This document shows positions 55,178 through 64,000 of a stretch of DNA of 64,000 bases, in pieces. The stretch lies in assembly GCF_047149785.1 (NCBI RefSeq), contig NZ_BAAGBE010000001.1, positions 2,046,001-2,110,000 of the forward strand, in the 5' to 3' direction. Position numbers and translations under genes: made by a program. The notes below the pieces were generated by a model. It was given only the letters and a program-made list of their open reading frames with translations, searched no databases and had not been told where the DNA came from. The stretch is from Nitrobacter sp047149785 (GTDB lineage: Bacteria; Pseudomonadota; Alphaproteobacteria; Rhizobiales; Xanthobacteraceae). The stretch's first letter is position 1. The number at the start of each line of letters is the position of its first letter.

Positions 55178-56290
55178 ATGACCTACGCCGCACGACGCAA
55201 GACCGACACGCCCCCGCGCGTGCAAGCGCTGGATCTGCTCCGACTCGTCGCAGTGCTCGGCGTCATCGTCTATCACTATGGCTTCCGCGGACCCACGACA
55301 GGCGATTTCACCCACGTTGCGATTCCCGAGATCGGCACCTTTGCGATGTACGGATTTCTCGGCGTTCCGGCTTTCTTCGTCATCAGTGGATTCGTCATCG
55401 CTTATTCTGCGGAGGGACGCAACGCGACCGGTTTCGCCATCGCGCGTTTCAGCCGCATCTATCCGACTTTCGTGCTCTGCATGACGCTGACCTTCCTGAC
55501 GGTCCTGATGTTCGGGCCGCCGAATTTCACGACCAGTCCTGGCCAGTGGCTTGCGAACCTGGCGATCGCCGCGCCAGCGCTGCATCATCCTTACATGGAC
55601 AGCGCCTACTGGTCGCTGGTCATCGAGATCACATTCTACGGCTGGGTGACTTTATTCATCGCGACCGGATTGTTTCCACGCCGGATCGACGCAATCGTGC
55701 TGGGATGGCTCTGCCTGTCGATGGTCAACGAATTGACCATCGACGCGCGCTTCATGGAAAACATCTTTCTGGCCGACGATGCCGGCTACTTCGCTACCGG
55801 CCTGATGATCTATGAGATCTATCGCGGCCGCCGCGATCTCATCGTTTACTGCATTCTCGGCCTGTCAACCGGAGTTGCGATTTTCCACGCGGTGCACTCG
55901 CTGGCCTGGTTGCGCTCGCATTCAGGTACGGCCTTCGATTCGTGGATCGTGGCGGCGATTTGTCTGACGTCGATCGTCGTGATCTTCCTGGCAACCCGCA
56001 TCCGGCGCCTTCCCCTGCCGCCGGCGCTTGTTACCGCAATCGGGGGCGTCACCTATCCGCTGTATTTGCTGCATCAGCAGATCGGCTACACGCTTTTTGT
56101 GCGCATGGCTCCGGCCAACGCCAAACTCGGGGCGACAGCGATCGTCCTCTGTATCGGCTTCGCGAGCTGGATCCTTTGGCGATTTGTCGAGAAGCCGCTC
56201 CAGAACGCGGTCCGACACCACCTGACCGGCTGGGCGGCGCGGCTGGGATGGCCGTCAAATCCGGAGCTTGCCGTGCACTCGAAACATTGA
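55178..56290 (+). CDS. Acyltransferase family 3 membrane protein
   Basis: A 370-residue integral membrane acyltransferase (OafA-like), likely adding acyl groups to surface sugars. Motifs: RVQALDLLRLVAVLGVIVYHYGFRG (catalytic His in the first helix), FFVISGFVIAYS, R-x-x-RIYP-like FSRIYPTFVLCM, ALHHPYMDSAYWSLVIEITFYGWV, and a C-terminal FVEKPLQNAV. About ten hydrophobic segments are visible. It follows galU and the small protein with 115 bases between, so a link to polysaccharide decoration is plausible. Confidence 0.88.
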   Translation: MTYAARRKTDTPPRVQALDLLRLVAVLGVIVYHYGFRGPTTGDFTHVAIPEIGTFAMYGFLGVPAFFVISGFVIAYSAEGRNATGFAIARFSRIYPTFVLCMTLTFLTVLMFGPPNFTTSPGQWLANLAIAAPALHHPYMDSAYWSLVIEITFYGWVTLFIATGLFPRRIDAIVLGWLCLSMVNELTIDARFMENIFLADDAGYFATGLMIYEIYRGRRDLIVYCILGLSTGVAIFHAVHSLAWLRSHSGTAFDSWIVAAICLTSIVVIFLATRIRRLPLPPALVTAIGGVTYPLYLLHQQIGYTLFVRMAPANAKLGATAIVLCIGFASWILWRFVEKPLQNAVRHHLTGWAARLGWPSNPELAVHSKH

Positions 56291-56457
56291 TTCGGCCCAC
56301 ACCCATCACGCTAAATCTTTCACGAATTCGTGTGGCCACCGAACGCCGGCAACCGTAACAATCTACCGGCCTCCGCATATCTTGGAAGATCGGAGAACGG
56401 AGCTGTGACAAGCTGCGTGCACTTCCTTCAGATTGACCGGTGCAAAGGACGTCATTC

Positions 56458-57171
56458 ATGCGCGATCCGTTCAGCCGTAATGCTATCGCCGCTGCCGCTG
56501 CCGGCGTGATTGCCCTGTCGTGGCTGTTGGCCGCCCCGTCCCGTGCGGCCGAAGACGCCGTGACCATTCCGCCGCCGACGCTGGATGCAAAGGCTGCCGA
56601 CGGGATCCAGACCGCGGTCGTCGCCGGCGGCTGCTTCTGGGGCGTGCAGGGCGTGTTCCAGCACACCGTAGGCGTTGTCAACGCGATCTCCGGTTATGCC
56701 GGCGGCGCGAGAGAAACGGCAAAATACGAGACCGTAAGCACCGGCACCACCGGCCACGCGGAGTCGGTCGAGATCAGGTTCGACCCGAAGCGGATCAGTT
56801 ACGGGAAAATCCTGCAGATATTCTTCTCGGTCGCGCACGATCCCACCCAGCTCGACCGCCAGGGACCGGACACCGGCACGCAATACCGCTCCGAGATTTT
56901 TACGCTCAACGACGAGCAGAAGAAGATCGCCGACGCCTACATCGCCCAGCTCAACGCCGCCGGCGTCTATAAGAAGCCGATCGTAACCAAGGTGGAAACG
57001 CTGCAGGGATTTTTTCCGGCCGAGGCCTACCATCAGGACTACCTGACGCTGCATCCCAACCAGCCCTATATTGCGTATTATGACATTCCGAAGATCAGGA
57101 ATTTGAAGAAGATGTTTGCGGACAGATATATCGACAAGCCGACGCTGGTCAGCGCCAAAGCCACCGATTGA
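56458..57171 (+). CDS. msrA: Exported peptide methionine-S-sulfoxide reductase
   Basis: A 237-residue MsrA with a signal sequence (NAIAAAAAGVIALSWLLAAPSRAAE), so it acts in the periplasm. The catalytic Cys is in AGGCFWGVQGVFQ. Further motifs: GYAGGARETAKYETVSTGTTGHAESVEI, FFSVAHDPTQLDRQGPDTGTQYRS, AYHQDYLTLHP. AAAGGAC lies upstream of the ATG at 56458. It is followed 21 bases later by msrB, so the two form an msrAB unit. It is distinct from the cytosolic MsrA at 13853. Confidence 0.94.
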   Translation: MRDPFSRNAIAAAAAGVIALSWLLAAPSRAAEDAVTIPPPTLDAKAADGIQTAVVAGGCFWGVQGVFQHTVGVVNAISGYAGGARETAKYETVSTGTTGHAESVEIRFDPKRISYGKILQIFFSVAHDPTQLDRQGPDTGTQYRSEIFTLNDEQKKIADAYIAQLNAAGVYKKPIVTKVETLQGFFPAEAYHQDYLTLHPNQPYIAYYDIPKIRNLKKMFADRYIDKPTLVSAKATD

Positions 57172-57192
57172 CAGTGTCGCAAAGGAGGATCG

Positions 57193-57606
57193 ATGCCCAA
57201 CAGCAAGGCGATGCCGGCGAAGGTCACGAAGAGCGACAGCGAATGGCGCAAGGAACTGACGCCGATGCAATACGCCGTTCTGCGCGAGAAAGCGACCGAG
57301 CAGCCGTTTTCCGGCGAATACGAGCATGAACGTCGCGAGGGCACCTATGCCTGCGCCGGTTGCGGGCAGACGCTGTTCGAATCTGAGGCCAAGTTCGATT
57401 CGGGCTGCGGCTGGCCGAGCTTCACCGCGCCTGCGGTCGACAGCCATATTGATGAGGAGCGCGACACCAGCCACGGCATGATCCGCACCGAGGTTCTGTG
57501 CTCGAAGTGCAGCGGCCATTTGGGCCATGTTTTCAACGATGGTCCGGGCCCGACGGGTCTGCGTTACTGTATCAATTCAGCGGCCTTGAAACTCGAGCCG
57601 AAATAA
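57193..57606 (+). CDS. msrB: Peptide methionine-R-sulfoxide reductase
   Basis: A 137-residue MsrB reducing the R-epimer of methionine sulfoxide. Zinc Cys pairs: TYACAGCGQTLF and VLCSKCSGHLGHVF. Catalytic region: CGWPSFTAPA, FNDGPGPTGLRYCINSAALKL (Cys of RYCIN). No signal peptide, so it may work in the cytosol even though its neighbour MsrA is exported. AAAGGAGGATCG precedes the ATG. Confidence 0.95.
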   Translation: MPNSKAMPAKVTKSDSEWRKELTPMQYAVLREKATEQPFSGEYEHERREGTYACAGCGQTLFESEAKFDSGCGWPSFTAPAVDSHIDEERDTSHGMIRTEVLCSKCSGHLGHVFNDGPGPTGLRYCINSAALKLEPK

Positions 57607-57918
57607 TCGCGAGCGCTCTGAATTCACCCTTTCTCCGCGGTCGGGTTTCAGGTTGCGCGGGACAGGCCTTACTCGCCTGGCGGAGTTCGGCTGGAACGTC
57701 TGCTATTCCCGCCATGGCATTGATATCAATATCTTATTTCTGGAGCCTCAATCTTCGCGCGGGATTTCATGATTTCGGCCCCCGAAGGTCGCAATTTCCG
57801 CTCCCTACCCTATATAAATGAGACATCACGGACATGCTGCATGCCAAGCGATAGCCGACGGGCGCCGCTTTCAGCACTGGTTCGTTTTCCGAAAAGCGTT
57901 ACTTGTAGAGGTCCCGCC
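57607..57918. other. Intergenic region after msrB
   Basis: About 310 bases. The open frame before 57919 has no start or composition that looks real. No terminator with a T-run is clear. It likely holds the promoter of the next small gene. Confidence 0.3.
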
Positions 57919-58206
57919 ATGGCATTCAGCTTCAAGAAATCCGCCGAACTCTTTCCGGCTGCGATCCGCAAGAAAAAGCGTGCGGGCTTCGCTTACCGCC
58001 GTTTCGAGACTGCGGCCGACGCGGTGCGCTTCGCGATCGAGGAGCTGCCGGCGGACTCGCTGAACGGCGCGTATCTCCAGGTGGACGAGGCTCGCTTCGA
58101 CCAGAACGGCATCCGCTCGCTCTACGAGAGCCACGATTTTCCGCTGCCCCGCCGCGAGCCAAAGCCGGCACCTGCCGCGGCGAGAACGTCGCAGGACGCC
58201 GCCTGA
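57919..58206 (+). CDS. Small conserved hypothetical protein
   Basis: A 95-residue protein: MAFSFKKSAELFPAAIRKKKRAGFAYRRFETAADAVRFAIEELPADSLNGAYLQVDEARFDQNGIRSLYESHDFPLPRR, with an Ala/Pro-rich tail. The GAGG eight bases before the ATG at 57919 decides this start. The middle resembles a short nucleic-acid or protein-binding fold conserved in this bacterial group. I cannot name a function. Confidence 0.7.
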   Translation: MAFSFKKSAELFPAAIRKKKRAGFAYRRFETAADAVRFAIEELPADSLNGAYLQVDEARFDQNGIRSLYESHDFPLPRREPKPAPAAARTSQDAA

Positions 58207-58233
58207 CGCGCCCGCGGGTTCCTATTCTCGATC

Positions 58234-58396
58234 GAGCATGATCTTGTCCGAAAACCGCTTCAGCGATGCGCTGAAACGCAGCCCATACGCTAGAGCCCTT
58301 CCGCTTCTGACGGAATCAGAAGCGGGGCTCTATGTTTTTGTTTTGAGGCGTTCTCTTGACGCGAACCGGTAGCCACTTCGCTCGAAAACGCTCTAA
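58234..58396 (+). repeat. Dispersed intergenic repeat, copy E
   Basis: Starts with GAGCATGATC (58234) but lacks the second arm, then has the CCGCTTCTGA/TCAGAAGCGG dyad, GGGGCTCTATG, TTGACGCGAACCGGTAGCC and GAAAACGCTCTAA. As in copy D, its end supplies the stop codon of the next minus-strand gene (CTA at 58393-58395). Confidence 0.85.
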
Positions 58397-58950
58397 CGCG
58401 GCTGGCGGTCGAGCCAGCGCTTCAACATACGCACGTTGCGGATGTTGGCGCGGAACATGACATCGAAGGCATCGCCGGCCACCGGTACCAGCCCGACCAG
58501 CCCATCGAGCGCCACGTTGCTGAGCATTCGCGCCGTGACATGCCAGGGGGCGCCGAGCGCCCGCGCTTCACGCACGAGCCATAGCGAGAACGCGGTGGTG
58601 ATGATATCGCCGATTACCGGCACCAGTCCGATCAGGCCGTCGATGCCGTAACGGATGTTCGTTCCCGGTATGACAAAGGCGACATCGAGCAGCTTCGCGA
58701 TCGCCTCGAGTCGCGCAAGCCGCTGCTCGCGGGTGAGCGGCTGGAACGCCGCGCCGAAATCAAAACTGAAGGTCGACGGACCTTGCCGAAACGCCCCGCG
58801 TCCGAATCCGCCCGCGTCAAAACCATCAGAACCCAGTGAGCCCGGGCGAATTTCACGGCCGTCCTGATCGATGATCTTTGCGCGCGGCGACGATTTTCGG
58901 GAACGGGTGGTGTTTCGCGAAAACAGCTCGTCGTTTGGCATGGAATTCAT
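58393..58950 (-). CDS. DUF4112 membrane protein
   Basis: A 185-residue protein. Residues 1-80 are polar and Gly/Arg-rich. The rest is the DUF4112 domain: REQRLARLEAIAKLLDVAFVIPGTNIRYGIDGLIGLVPVIGDIITTAFSLWLVREA, LSNVALDGLVGLVPVAGDAFDVMFRANIRNVRML. Two G-L-I/V-G-L-V-P-V-x-G-D motifs suggest a duplicated hydrophobic hairpin. The start at 58950 has AAGG close upstream; a GTG at 59016 is the alternative. The TAG stop lies in repeat copy E. Confidence 0.85.
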   Translation of the reverse strand: MNSMPNDELFSRNTTRSRKSSPRAKIIDQDGREIRPGSLGSDGFDAGGFGRGAFRQGPSTFSFDFGAAFQPLTREQRLARLEAIAKLLDVAFVIPGTNIRYGIDGLIGLVPVIGDIITTAFSLWLVREARALGAPWHVTARMLSNVALDGLVGLVPVAGDAFDVMFRANIRNVRMLKRWLDRQPR

Positions 58951-59229
58951 GGCCTTCAGATGGGCCCGCTCGGCGGCTTTCGCAAGCTGCTGCGGCACGC
59001 GGCCGCTCACGATCACAATACGATACCATCATGTCCCCGTTCCGCCCATCCGGTCATGATGGCACGACAATTTCACCGGTCAGCATCTTTCGATCAACAT
59101 CCCTGGTGCGACGAAAACTTGGCGCAACGAAAAAAGCCCGCCTCCATATCTCCCTTTCCATGACTCAAACCTGCCCCATTGCGACGCCACCCTTTCCAAT
59201 GATCGCGAGTGAACGAGGGAGCGCTTCGC

Positions 59230-59448
59230 ATGAGTCAGGTTCCGCCGCAGAAATTCGACGCCGAGTATGTTGCGCACCTGCGCGAACTGCTCGACATCGC
59301 GGTCGAACAGTTAGGACCTGAACACCGCACACCGGCGACAAAAGCGAAGATGGCCGAAACCCTCGCGCGCAACGCCGCCAGCGGCATCACCGACGCGCGC
59401 CATCTGATGGACGCGGTCGTGCGCGCCGGCAAGGACAGCACCGCGTAG
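59230..59448 (+). CDS. Small conserved hypothetical protein
   Basis: A 72-residue soluble helical protein: MSQVPPQKFDAEYVAHLRELLDIAVEQLGPEHRTPATKAKMAETLARNAASGITDARHLMDAVVRAG. A GAGGGAG lies about 14 bases before the ATG; a start at 59209 is possible. It is convergent with the next gene, 17 bases away. No function recognised. Confidence 0.65.
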   Translation: MSQVPPQKFDAEYVAHLRELLDIAVEQLGPEHRTPATKAKMAETLARNAASGITDARHLMDAVVRAGKDSTA

Positions 59449-59465
59449 CGCGAAACGAGCGAAGG

Positions 59466-61007
59466 TCATTCGCCCCAGGCGGCGAAGGCCTCGTTGAAGG
59501 CGCGCTCCCCGGGCGCCCCTTTTTCGATGGCGATGATCGCGCGACGCTGATTGGTATACACCAACGGCACGTCGAACCACGAGCGCTCCTTCAGGAGCTG
59601 GAGATTACGGGCGCGGTCGGCCTCGACGTTGGACAGTCCGACCAGGAAGAAGCCGTCGGTAACCTTGACGGCGAGACCCGCCAACGGCGTGCCGCGCGCC
59701 TGCTCGTTGGATTTCATCAGAATGCCAGGCACGTTGGCGACGCCGCCGCCGTCAAAATCCGGCGGCAGCATAAAGGTCAGCTCCGCGGTATGACTCGCAG
59801 GCAGCGAGGTGTCGGTATTGCGGCGGAACGACATCGTCATCTTGAAGTTACGCTCCGGGACGTCGATGTCGGCACGCACGGCGATCTCCGGCGTCTTGCC
59901 GGCTGCGCCCTTCACCTCCTCGGTGCGCCACACCACCGTACCGACATACTGTTTGCCCTTGGGATCGGACGGGTCCTCGTCATAGAGCACGACGCGTTGC
60001 GCCACCGGCGCCAGCGTTTCGGATGACGGGGGCTGACCGACCCGATCGGTAATCTTCGGTTTCATTCCCGGCGAAGCCGGTTGCGGCGTCTCGACCGCCT
60101 GCTCCCGCGACGAATCAAACAACCCGCGCAACGCCGAGACCGCCTTCGGACCCCAGACGATGCCCGCGCCCGCAAGGATCAGGACGAGACCGACGGCGAT
60201 CGCGCTCTTGAACGGAAAGGCGCCGCCGAACGCGCGCTTCGGCTTGTCGCGGCCGGGTTGCGGCCAGGAACGAGGCAGGGCCGGCGGCTGGTCGTCGGCG
60301 GTCTCGCCGGATGACGCGTCGTAAGGATGATAGGCTCTCTCGAAAGCACCGCGATCCTCGAGGCTCGGCTCCAGCCGGTCGAATTCAGGCGATGGCGAGG
60401 GTACGTTGGCATAGGTGCGGCGGGCCGAGCGGCTGGCTTGCGCCGCGGCGCGACCGAGATCATCGGCGTCCGCAGTGACATCGCTGAAGCCGGGAACCGG
60501 TGAAGACGGCGGGCGATCGGCCTCGGGATTGCGGCGCGGCTGGCCCTGCCGCTCGCGGGCGGGCGACGGCGAGTCCTGCGTCGGCCTCGGTGGTGCGGGC
60601 GACCGCCACGATGGCGGCGGACCGGGAGGCGGGTCGGCGCGCAGGTTGCGCGGTTGGGGCGTTATATTGGCACGCGGGCGAACGTGGGGCGGCGGCGGCG
60701 CAGCCGTATCGTGCGATCTCATCGCTGCGCGGGTCGAGGCGCGGAAAGCATCGCCAGAGCGCGAACCGCCGCCACGCGAGGCGTCTCGCGCGCGCTGTGC
60801 GGCTTCGGACTCGACCTTGCGCACGGCCTCTTCCAGCGACAGCCGTTCGCGGGTGATTTCCGATTCGCTTAACGGCGGTTCCACGCTGCGGAGCTGCGCG
60901 ATCAGCGCGGTCCGCGCCCGCTCATACAACGCGCGCCGCTGCTCGCCGGGCGCATTGGCGTCCAGTCCTGAGATGGCGCGCGCAATCAGCGGGTAATAAT
61001 CAGCCAT
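59466..61007 (-). CDS. Single-pass membrane protein with a long disordered region
   Basis: A 513-residue protein upstream-linked to purA by position. Residues 1-75 are a helical start (ADYYPLIARAISGLDANAPGEQRRALYERARTALIAQLRSVEPPLSES). Residues 75-255 are Pro/Arg/Ser-rich and disordered. One membrane helix follows (SAIAVGLVLILAGAGIVWG, about 265-283), then a soluble domain of about 200 residues (VVLYDEDPSDPKGKQYVGTVVWRTEEVKG, AVRADIDVPERNFKMTMSFRRN, TAELTFMLPPDFDGGG, RNLQLLKERSWFDVPLVYTN). The last domain looks periplasmic with a beta-rich pattern. Related proteins are common next to purA in this group, function unknown. Confidence 0.75.
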   Translation of the reverse strand: MADYYPLIARAISGLDANAPGEQRRALYERARTALIAQLRSVEPPLSESEITRERLSLEEAVRKVESEAAQRARDASRGGGSRSGDAFRASTRAAMRSHDTAAPPPPHVRPRANITPQPRNLRADPPPGPPPSWRSPAPPRPTQDSPSPARERQGQPRRNPEADRPPSSPVPGFSDVTADADDLGRAAAQASRSARRTYANVPSPSPEFDRLEPSLEDRGAFERAYHPYDASSGETADDQPPALPRSWPQPGRDKPKRAFGGAFPFKSAIAVGLVLILAGAGIVWGPKAVSALRGLFDSSREQAVETPQPASPGMKPKITDRVGQPPSSETLAPVAQRVVLYDEDPSDPKGKQYVGTVVWRTEEVKGAAGKTPEIAVRADIDVPERNFKMTMSFRRNTDTSLPASHTAELTFMLPPDFDGGGVANVPGILMKSNEQARGTPLAGLAVKVTDGFFLVGLSNVEADRARNLQLLKERSWFDVPLVYTNQRRAIIAIEKGAPGERAFNEAFAAWGE

Positions 61008-61062
61008 ATCTTTTCAATAATACCGCGAACATTAACCTTGAACGCATTCCCGTAACATCTCG

Positions 61063-62355
61063 TTAAGCCTCGAACGGGTTCTGCACCAGGATGGTGTCCT
61101 CGCGCTCGGGGCTGGTCGACAGCAGAGCCACCGGGCACCCCACGAGTTCCTCGATCCGGCGAACATATTTGATGGCCTGAGCCGGCAGGTCGGCCCATGA
61201 ACGGGCGTTGGCGGTGGGCTCTTTCCACCCTTCGATGGTCTCGTAGACCGGCTCGATGCGAGCCTGCGCGCCCTCTCCGGCCGGCAGATGGTCGATCTCC
61301 TTGCCGTCAAGCCTGTAGCCGGTGCAGACCTCGATGGTGTCGAAGCCGTCGAGGATGTCGAGCTTTGTCAGGGCCAGCCCGTGGATGCCGCTGGTACGGA
61401 CAGTCTGCCGGACCAGCATGGCATCGAACCAGCCGCAGCGCCGCTTGCGCCCGGTGTTGACGCCGAATTCCTTGCCGCGCTGACCGATCAGTTCGCCGAT
61501 CCCGTCGGTGAGTTCCGTCGGAAACGGTCCCTGGCCGACGCGCGTGGTGTAGGACTTGCAGATGCCGAGCACGTAGCCGAGCGCGCTCGGTCCCATGCCG
61601 GTGCCTGTGGCCGCTTGCGCTGCGACCGTGTTGGAGGAGGTGACGTAAGGATAGGTGCCGTGATCGACATCCAGCAACGCGCCTTGCGCGCCTTCGAACA
61701 GGATACGTTTGCCTTCGCGGCGCTTGTGATCGAGCAGATTCCACACGCTGTCAGCATAGGGCAAGACCCGCGGCGCAATTGCGGCGAGATCCTTCAGCAG
61801 CGTCCCGCTATCCACCTCCGCGATGCCGTGGCCGCGGCGCAGCGCGTTGTGATGGGCGAGCAGCCGCTCGATCTTGTGCGGCAGCGTCTGCGGGTCGGCG
61901 AGGTCCATCAGGCGAATGGCGCGGCGGCCGACCTTGTCCTCATAGGCCGGGCCGATGCCGCGCTGGGTGGTGCCGATCGCCGTCGCCGCGCTGGCGTTCT
62001 CGCGCAAGGAGTCCAGTTCGCGATGCAGCGGCAGGATCAGCGTGACGTTCTCGGCGACGCGCAGATTGTCAGGACCGATTTTGACGCCCTGCCCTTTCAG
62101 CTTCTCGATCTCGTCGACAAAGGCTTGCGGATCGAACACCACGCCGTTGCCGATGATCGACAGCTTCGACGCGCGCACCACGCCCGAGGGCAGCAGCGCC
62201 AGCTTGTAGGTGTTGCCGTCGATCACGAGCGTATGACCGGCATTATGGCCGCCCTGGAAGCGGACGACGATATCCGCCTGCTCCGACAACCAGTCGACGA
62301 TCTTGCCCTTTCCCTCGTCGCCCCATTGGGCACCGACGACGACAACATTGGTCAT
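61063..62355 (-). CDS. purA: Adenylosuccinate synthetase
   Basis: A 430-residue GTP-dependent ligase joining IMP and aspartate, the first committed step to AMP. Motifs: VVVVGAQWGDEGKGKIVDWLSEQAD (P-loop and catalytic Asp), FQGGHNAGHTL, TTQRGIGPAYEDKVGRRAIRL, LFEGAQGALLDVDHGTYPYVTSSN, GRKRRCGWFDAMLVRQ and LTKLDILDG. The start at 62355 gives the standard MTNVVVVG N-terminus, and the frame before it is not protein-like. It is followed on the same strand by the membrane protein at 59466, with a 55-base gap. Confidence 0.97.
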   Translation of the reverse strand: MTNVVVVGAQWGDEGKGKIVDWLSEQADIVVRFQGGHNAGHTLVIDGNTYKLALLPSGVVRASKLSIIGNGVVFDPQAFVDEIEKLKGQGVKIGPDNLRVAENVTLILPLHRELDSLRENASAATAIGTTQRGIGPAYEDKVGRRAIRLMDLADPQTLPHKIERLLAHHNALRRGHGIAEVDSGTLLKDLAAIAPRVLPYADSVWNLLDHKRREGKRILFEGAQGALLDVDHGTYPYVTSSNTVAAQAATGTGMGPSALGYVLGICKSYTTRVGQGPFPTELTDGIGELIGQRGKEFGVNTGRKRRCGWFDAMLVRQTVRTSGIHGLALTKLDILDGFDTIEVCTGYRLDGKEIDHLPAGEGAQARIEPVYETIEGWKEPTANARSWADLPAQAIKYVRRIEELVGCPVALLSTSPEREDTILVQNPFEA

Positions 62356-62675
62356 TTTCGCAGGAATTCCTTGCAAAATGAGGCGCGTCCATGCAGCGCC
62401 CTCCGTAGCGACCACGCTAGCCGAAACGCGATAGACGCAATACGGGCCGCCAGCATGCGAGGCGCTCCACCGGATAAAGGATGCGTGCGGTCGACGCAAG
62501 CCGGAACGGCGGCTTGATGACGTCGAGGCTCTTCCCAAACCATTGATTCGGCCAGAAAATCCAAATGCAGGCCGCCGTCTTCGCAGGGGTCCCGCGCCCG
62601 CCACAGTTTCCGGCGACGCTCGATTTCAAGGCTCGGGCTGCGGTCCACCAGCCCGACGAAGACAGGAGTAGCTAA
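62356..62675. other. Intergenic region between purA and the carboxypeptidase gene
   Basis: 320 bases divergent between two genes, holding both promoters. I see no riboswitch-like or RNA structure that I can support. Confidence 0.3.
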
Positions 62676-64000
62676 ATGCCCGGTCCGATGTTCCGCCATG
62701 CCTGCGCCGGAGCGGTACTGCTGGCGCTGCTGGCTGCCTCCGCCTCCCGCGCAGACGACGCGGCGACCGGCGCGCCATCGCATCAGGCCGAAGCGAAGCA
62801 GTCCGGTTCGAAGAGCGGCGGCGATGATGCGCACAGCGGATCTGCCGCAGCCGCGACCGACCGTCGTTTGCCGCCGGCCTCCACCACCAGGCACAAGCTG
62901 GCGCTGCCCGGCCGCACGCTGGCGTTCACCGCAACCGCGGGCGCGATCCGCATTTTCGACGACAAGGGCGAACCGCAGGCGGACATCGCCACCACAGCCT
63001 ATCAACTCGATGGCGCCGATCCCCGCAACCGGCCGGTCACCTTTGTGTTCAATGGCGGACCCGGCGCTTCCTCGGCATGGCTGCAATTCGGCAGCAATGG
63101 CCCATGGCGCATCGCGATGGACCGCGCGATCGCCGGTTCGTCCGCTCCGCAACCGCTTGCACCGAACGCGGAAACATGGCTCGATTTCACCGATCTCGTC
63201 TTCATCGATCCGCTCGGCACCGGCTACAGCCGCATGGTCGCGCGCGGCGACGAGGCCCGGAAGCACTTCTTCACGGTCGACGGCGATGTGGCCTCGATCG
63301 CGCTGGTGATCCGCCGCTGGCTGGAGAAAGCCGATCGGATGCAATCGCCGAAATACATCGCCGGCGAGAGCTATGGAGGCATTCGCGGGCCGAAGATCGT
63401 TCGCAACCTGCAGACACGGCAAGGCGTGGCGGTCAATGGACTGGTTCTGATCTCGCCGGCGCTCGACTTCGGCGATGTGGTGGGCACCGGACTGACCCGG
63501 TTCGTGGCGAGCCTCCCAAGCATGGCGGCGGTCGCACGGGAAAAGAACGAGAAAGACGGAACATTGACCCGCGCCGACATGGCCGACGTCGAGGCCTACG
63601 CACGGGGCGAGTTCCTGAGCGACCTCGTCAAGGGCCAGGCCGATGCGGAGGCGACGCAGCGGCTTGCCGACCGCTTCGCGGCGTTGACCGGCATCGACCA
63701 GGCGGAGAGCCGTCGCCTTGCCGGGCGGTTCAGCGTCAGCGAATTCCGTCGCGCCTTCGACCGCCGCAACGGCAAGGTGACCGGGCGCTACGACGCCTCG
63801 GTGCTCGGGTTCGATCCCTACCCCGACTCGACCACCAGCGACTTCGACGATCCCTCGGAAGAGCCGCTGCTGGCCGCGCTGACATCGGCGGCGTTCGACC
63901 TTTATGCGCACAAACTGAACTGGCGGCCGGACGGTTCCTATGAACTGCTCAGCCGCGCCGTCAACCGCGAATGGGACTTCGGCAAGCACCGGAGTTCCGT
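62676..64000 (+). CDS. Exported S10 serine carboxypeptidase (3' end outside the window)
   Basis: A secreted peptidase removing C-terminal residues, cut off by the window end after 441 codons. Signal sequence (MFRHACAGAVLLALLAASASRA), then a Gly/Ser/Asp-rich linker (about 30-60). S10 motifs: PVTFVFNGGPGASSAWLQFG, FIDPLGTGYSRM, and the catalytic Ser in KYIAGESYGGIRGP. The Asp and His of the triad would lie beyond the end. AGGAG seven bases before the ATG fixes the start. S10 enzymes of this bacterial type are about 500 residues. Confidence 0.92.
   Translation, partial: MPGPMFRHACAGAVLLALLAASASRADDAATGAPSHQAEAKQSGSKSGGDDAHSGSAAAATDRRLPPASTTRHKLALPGRTLAFTATAGAIRIFDDKGEPQADIATTAYQLDGADPRNRPVTFVFNGGPGASSAWLQFGSNGPWRIAMDRAIAGSSAPQPLAPNAETWLDFTDLVFIDPLGTGYSRMVARGDEARKHFFTVDGDVASIALVIRRWLEKADRMQSPKYIAGESYGGIRGPKIVRNLQTRQGVAVNGLVLISPALDFGDVVGTGLTRFVASLPSMAAVAREKNEKDGTLTRADMADVEAYARGEFLSDLVKGQADAEATQRLADRFAALTGIDQAESRRLAGRFSVSEFRRAFDRRNGKVTGRYDASVLGFDPYPDSTTSDFDDPSEEPLLAALTSAAFDLYAHKLNWRPDGSYELLSRAVNREWDFGKHRSS

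Noticed and set aside
62352..63989. 545-codon minus-strand frame opposite the carboxypeptidase
   Set aside because: Antisense shadow; the plus-strand S10 motifs and signal peptide are clear.

Overview
The window looks like a chromosomal segment of an alphaproteobacterium of the Nitrobacteraceae/Bradyrhizobiaceae group (Bradyrhizobium, Rhodopseudomonas, Nitrobacter or Afipia relatives). The reasons are a heme-PAS FixL followed by FixJ, the order hisN-like phosphatase / mmgR-like small RNA / N-formylglutamate amidohydrolase / CpdR, a ROSE-type RNA thermometer in front of a small heat-shock gene, many protein families typical of this group (DUF1036, DUF1244, DUF2312, DUF3175, DUF4403, DUF4112, GCG_CRPN), high G+C coding DNA, and intergenic repeats containing a GAGCATGATC/GATCATGCTC hairpin. 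The genus cannot be fixed from the sequence alone. I see no transposase, integrase, CRISPR array or plasmid functions.

Layout. 1-2300: the 3' part of fixL, then fixJ and a single-domain receiver, with a FixK-like box on the fixJ stop codon. 2422-5790: a GapR-family gene with a truncated copy beside it, DUF1244, DUF1036 and pyruvate kinase. 5795-9586: TPR protein, ribosomal protein L36, an EAL-domain protein and small stress or secreted proteins. 9742-14392: LysR regulator divergent from pirin-wrbA, then hemE, a TusA-like protein and msrA. 14711-18425: VOC protein, and a tyrosinase with a small exported partner.

18759-27932 is the most unusual block. It holds a LuxR-type regulator without a phospho-acceptor Asp, two unknown proteins, a Gln/Asn-rich repeat protein with its own strong terminator, a 639-residue protein with imperfect repeats around a Q-[TN]-N...D-N-D core, and a type I secretion ABC exporter plus HlyD adaptor. 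Together they suggest a secreted surface or matrix system whose cargo lacks the usual RTX glycine-rich repeats. A fused PabA-PabB aminodeoxychorismate synthase follows. 30523-37801 is a patchy accessory stretch: small secreted proteins, a PcfJ-domain protein, an AT-rich island, a 5'-truncated 2-keto-acid decarboxylase, a frameshifted Cys-rich gene and a lipase/DUF4403 chimera.

38173-64000 returns to housekeeping genes: hisN, an sRNA, cpdR, tRNA-Val, a lysophospholipase, Hsp20 under a sigma-32-like promoter and thermometer, gltB-gltD (split by an inverted-repeat element), a cell-wall pair (DUF459 SGNH hydrolase and lytic transglycosylase), galU, an acyltransferase, exported MsrA with MsrB, purA, and the start of a serine carboxypeptidase. 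Five copies of one dispersed intergenic repeat occur in the window, and two of them supply the stop codon of the adjacent gene.
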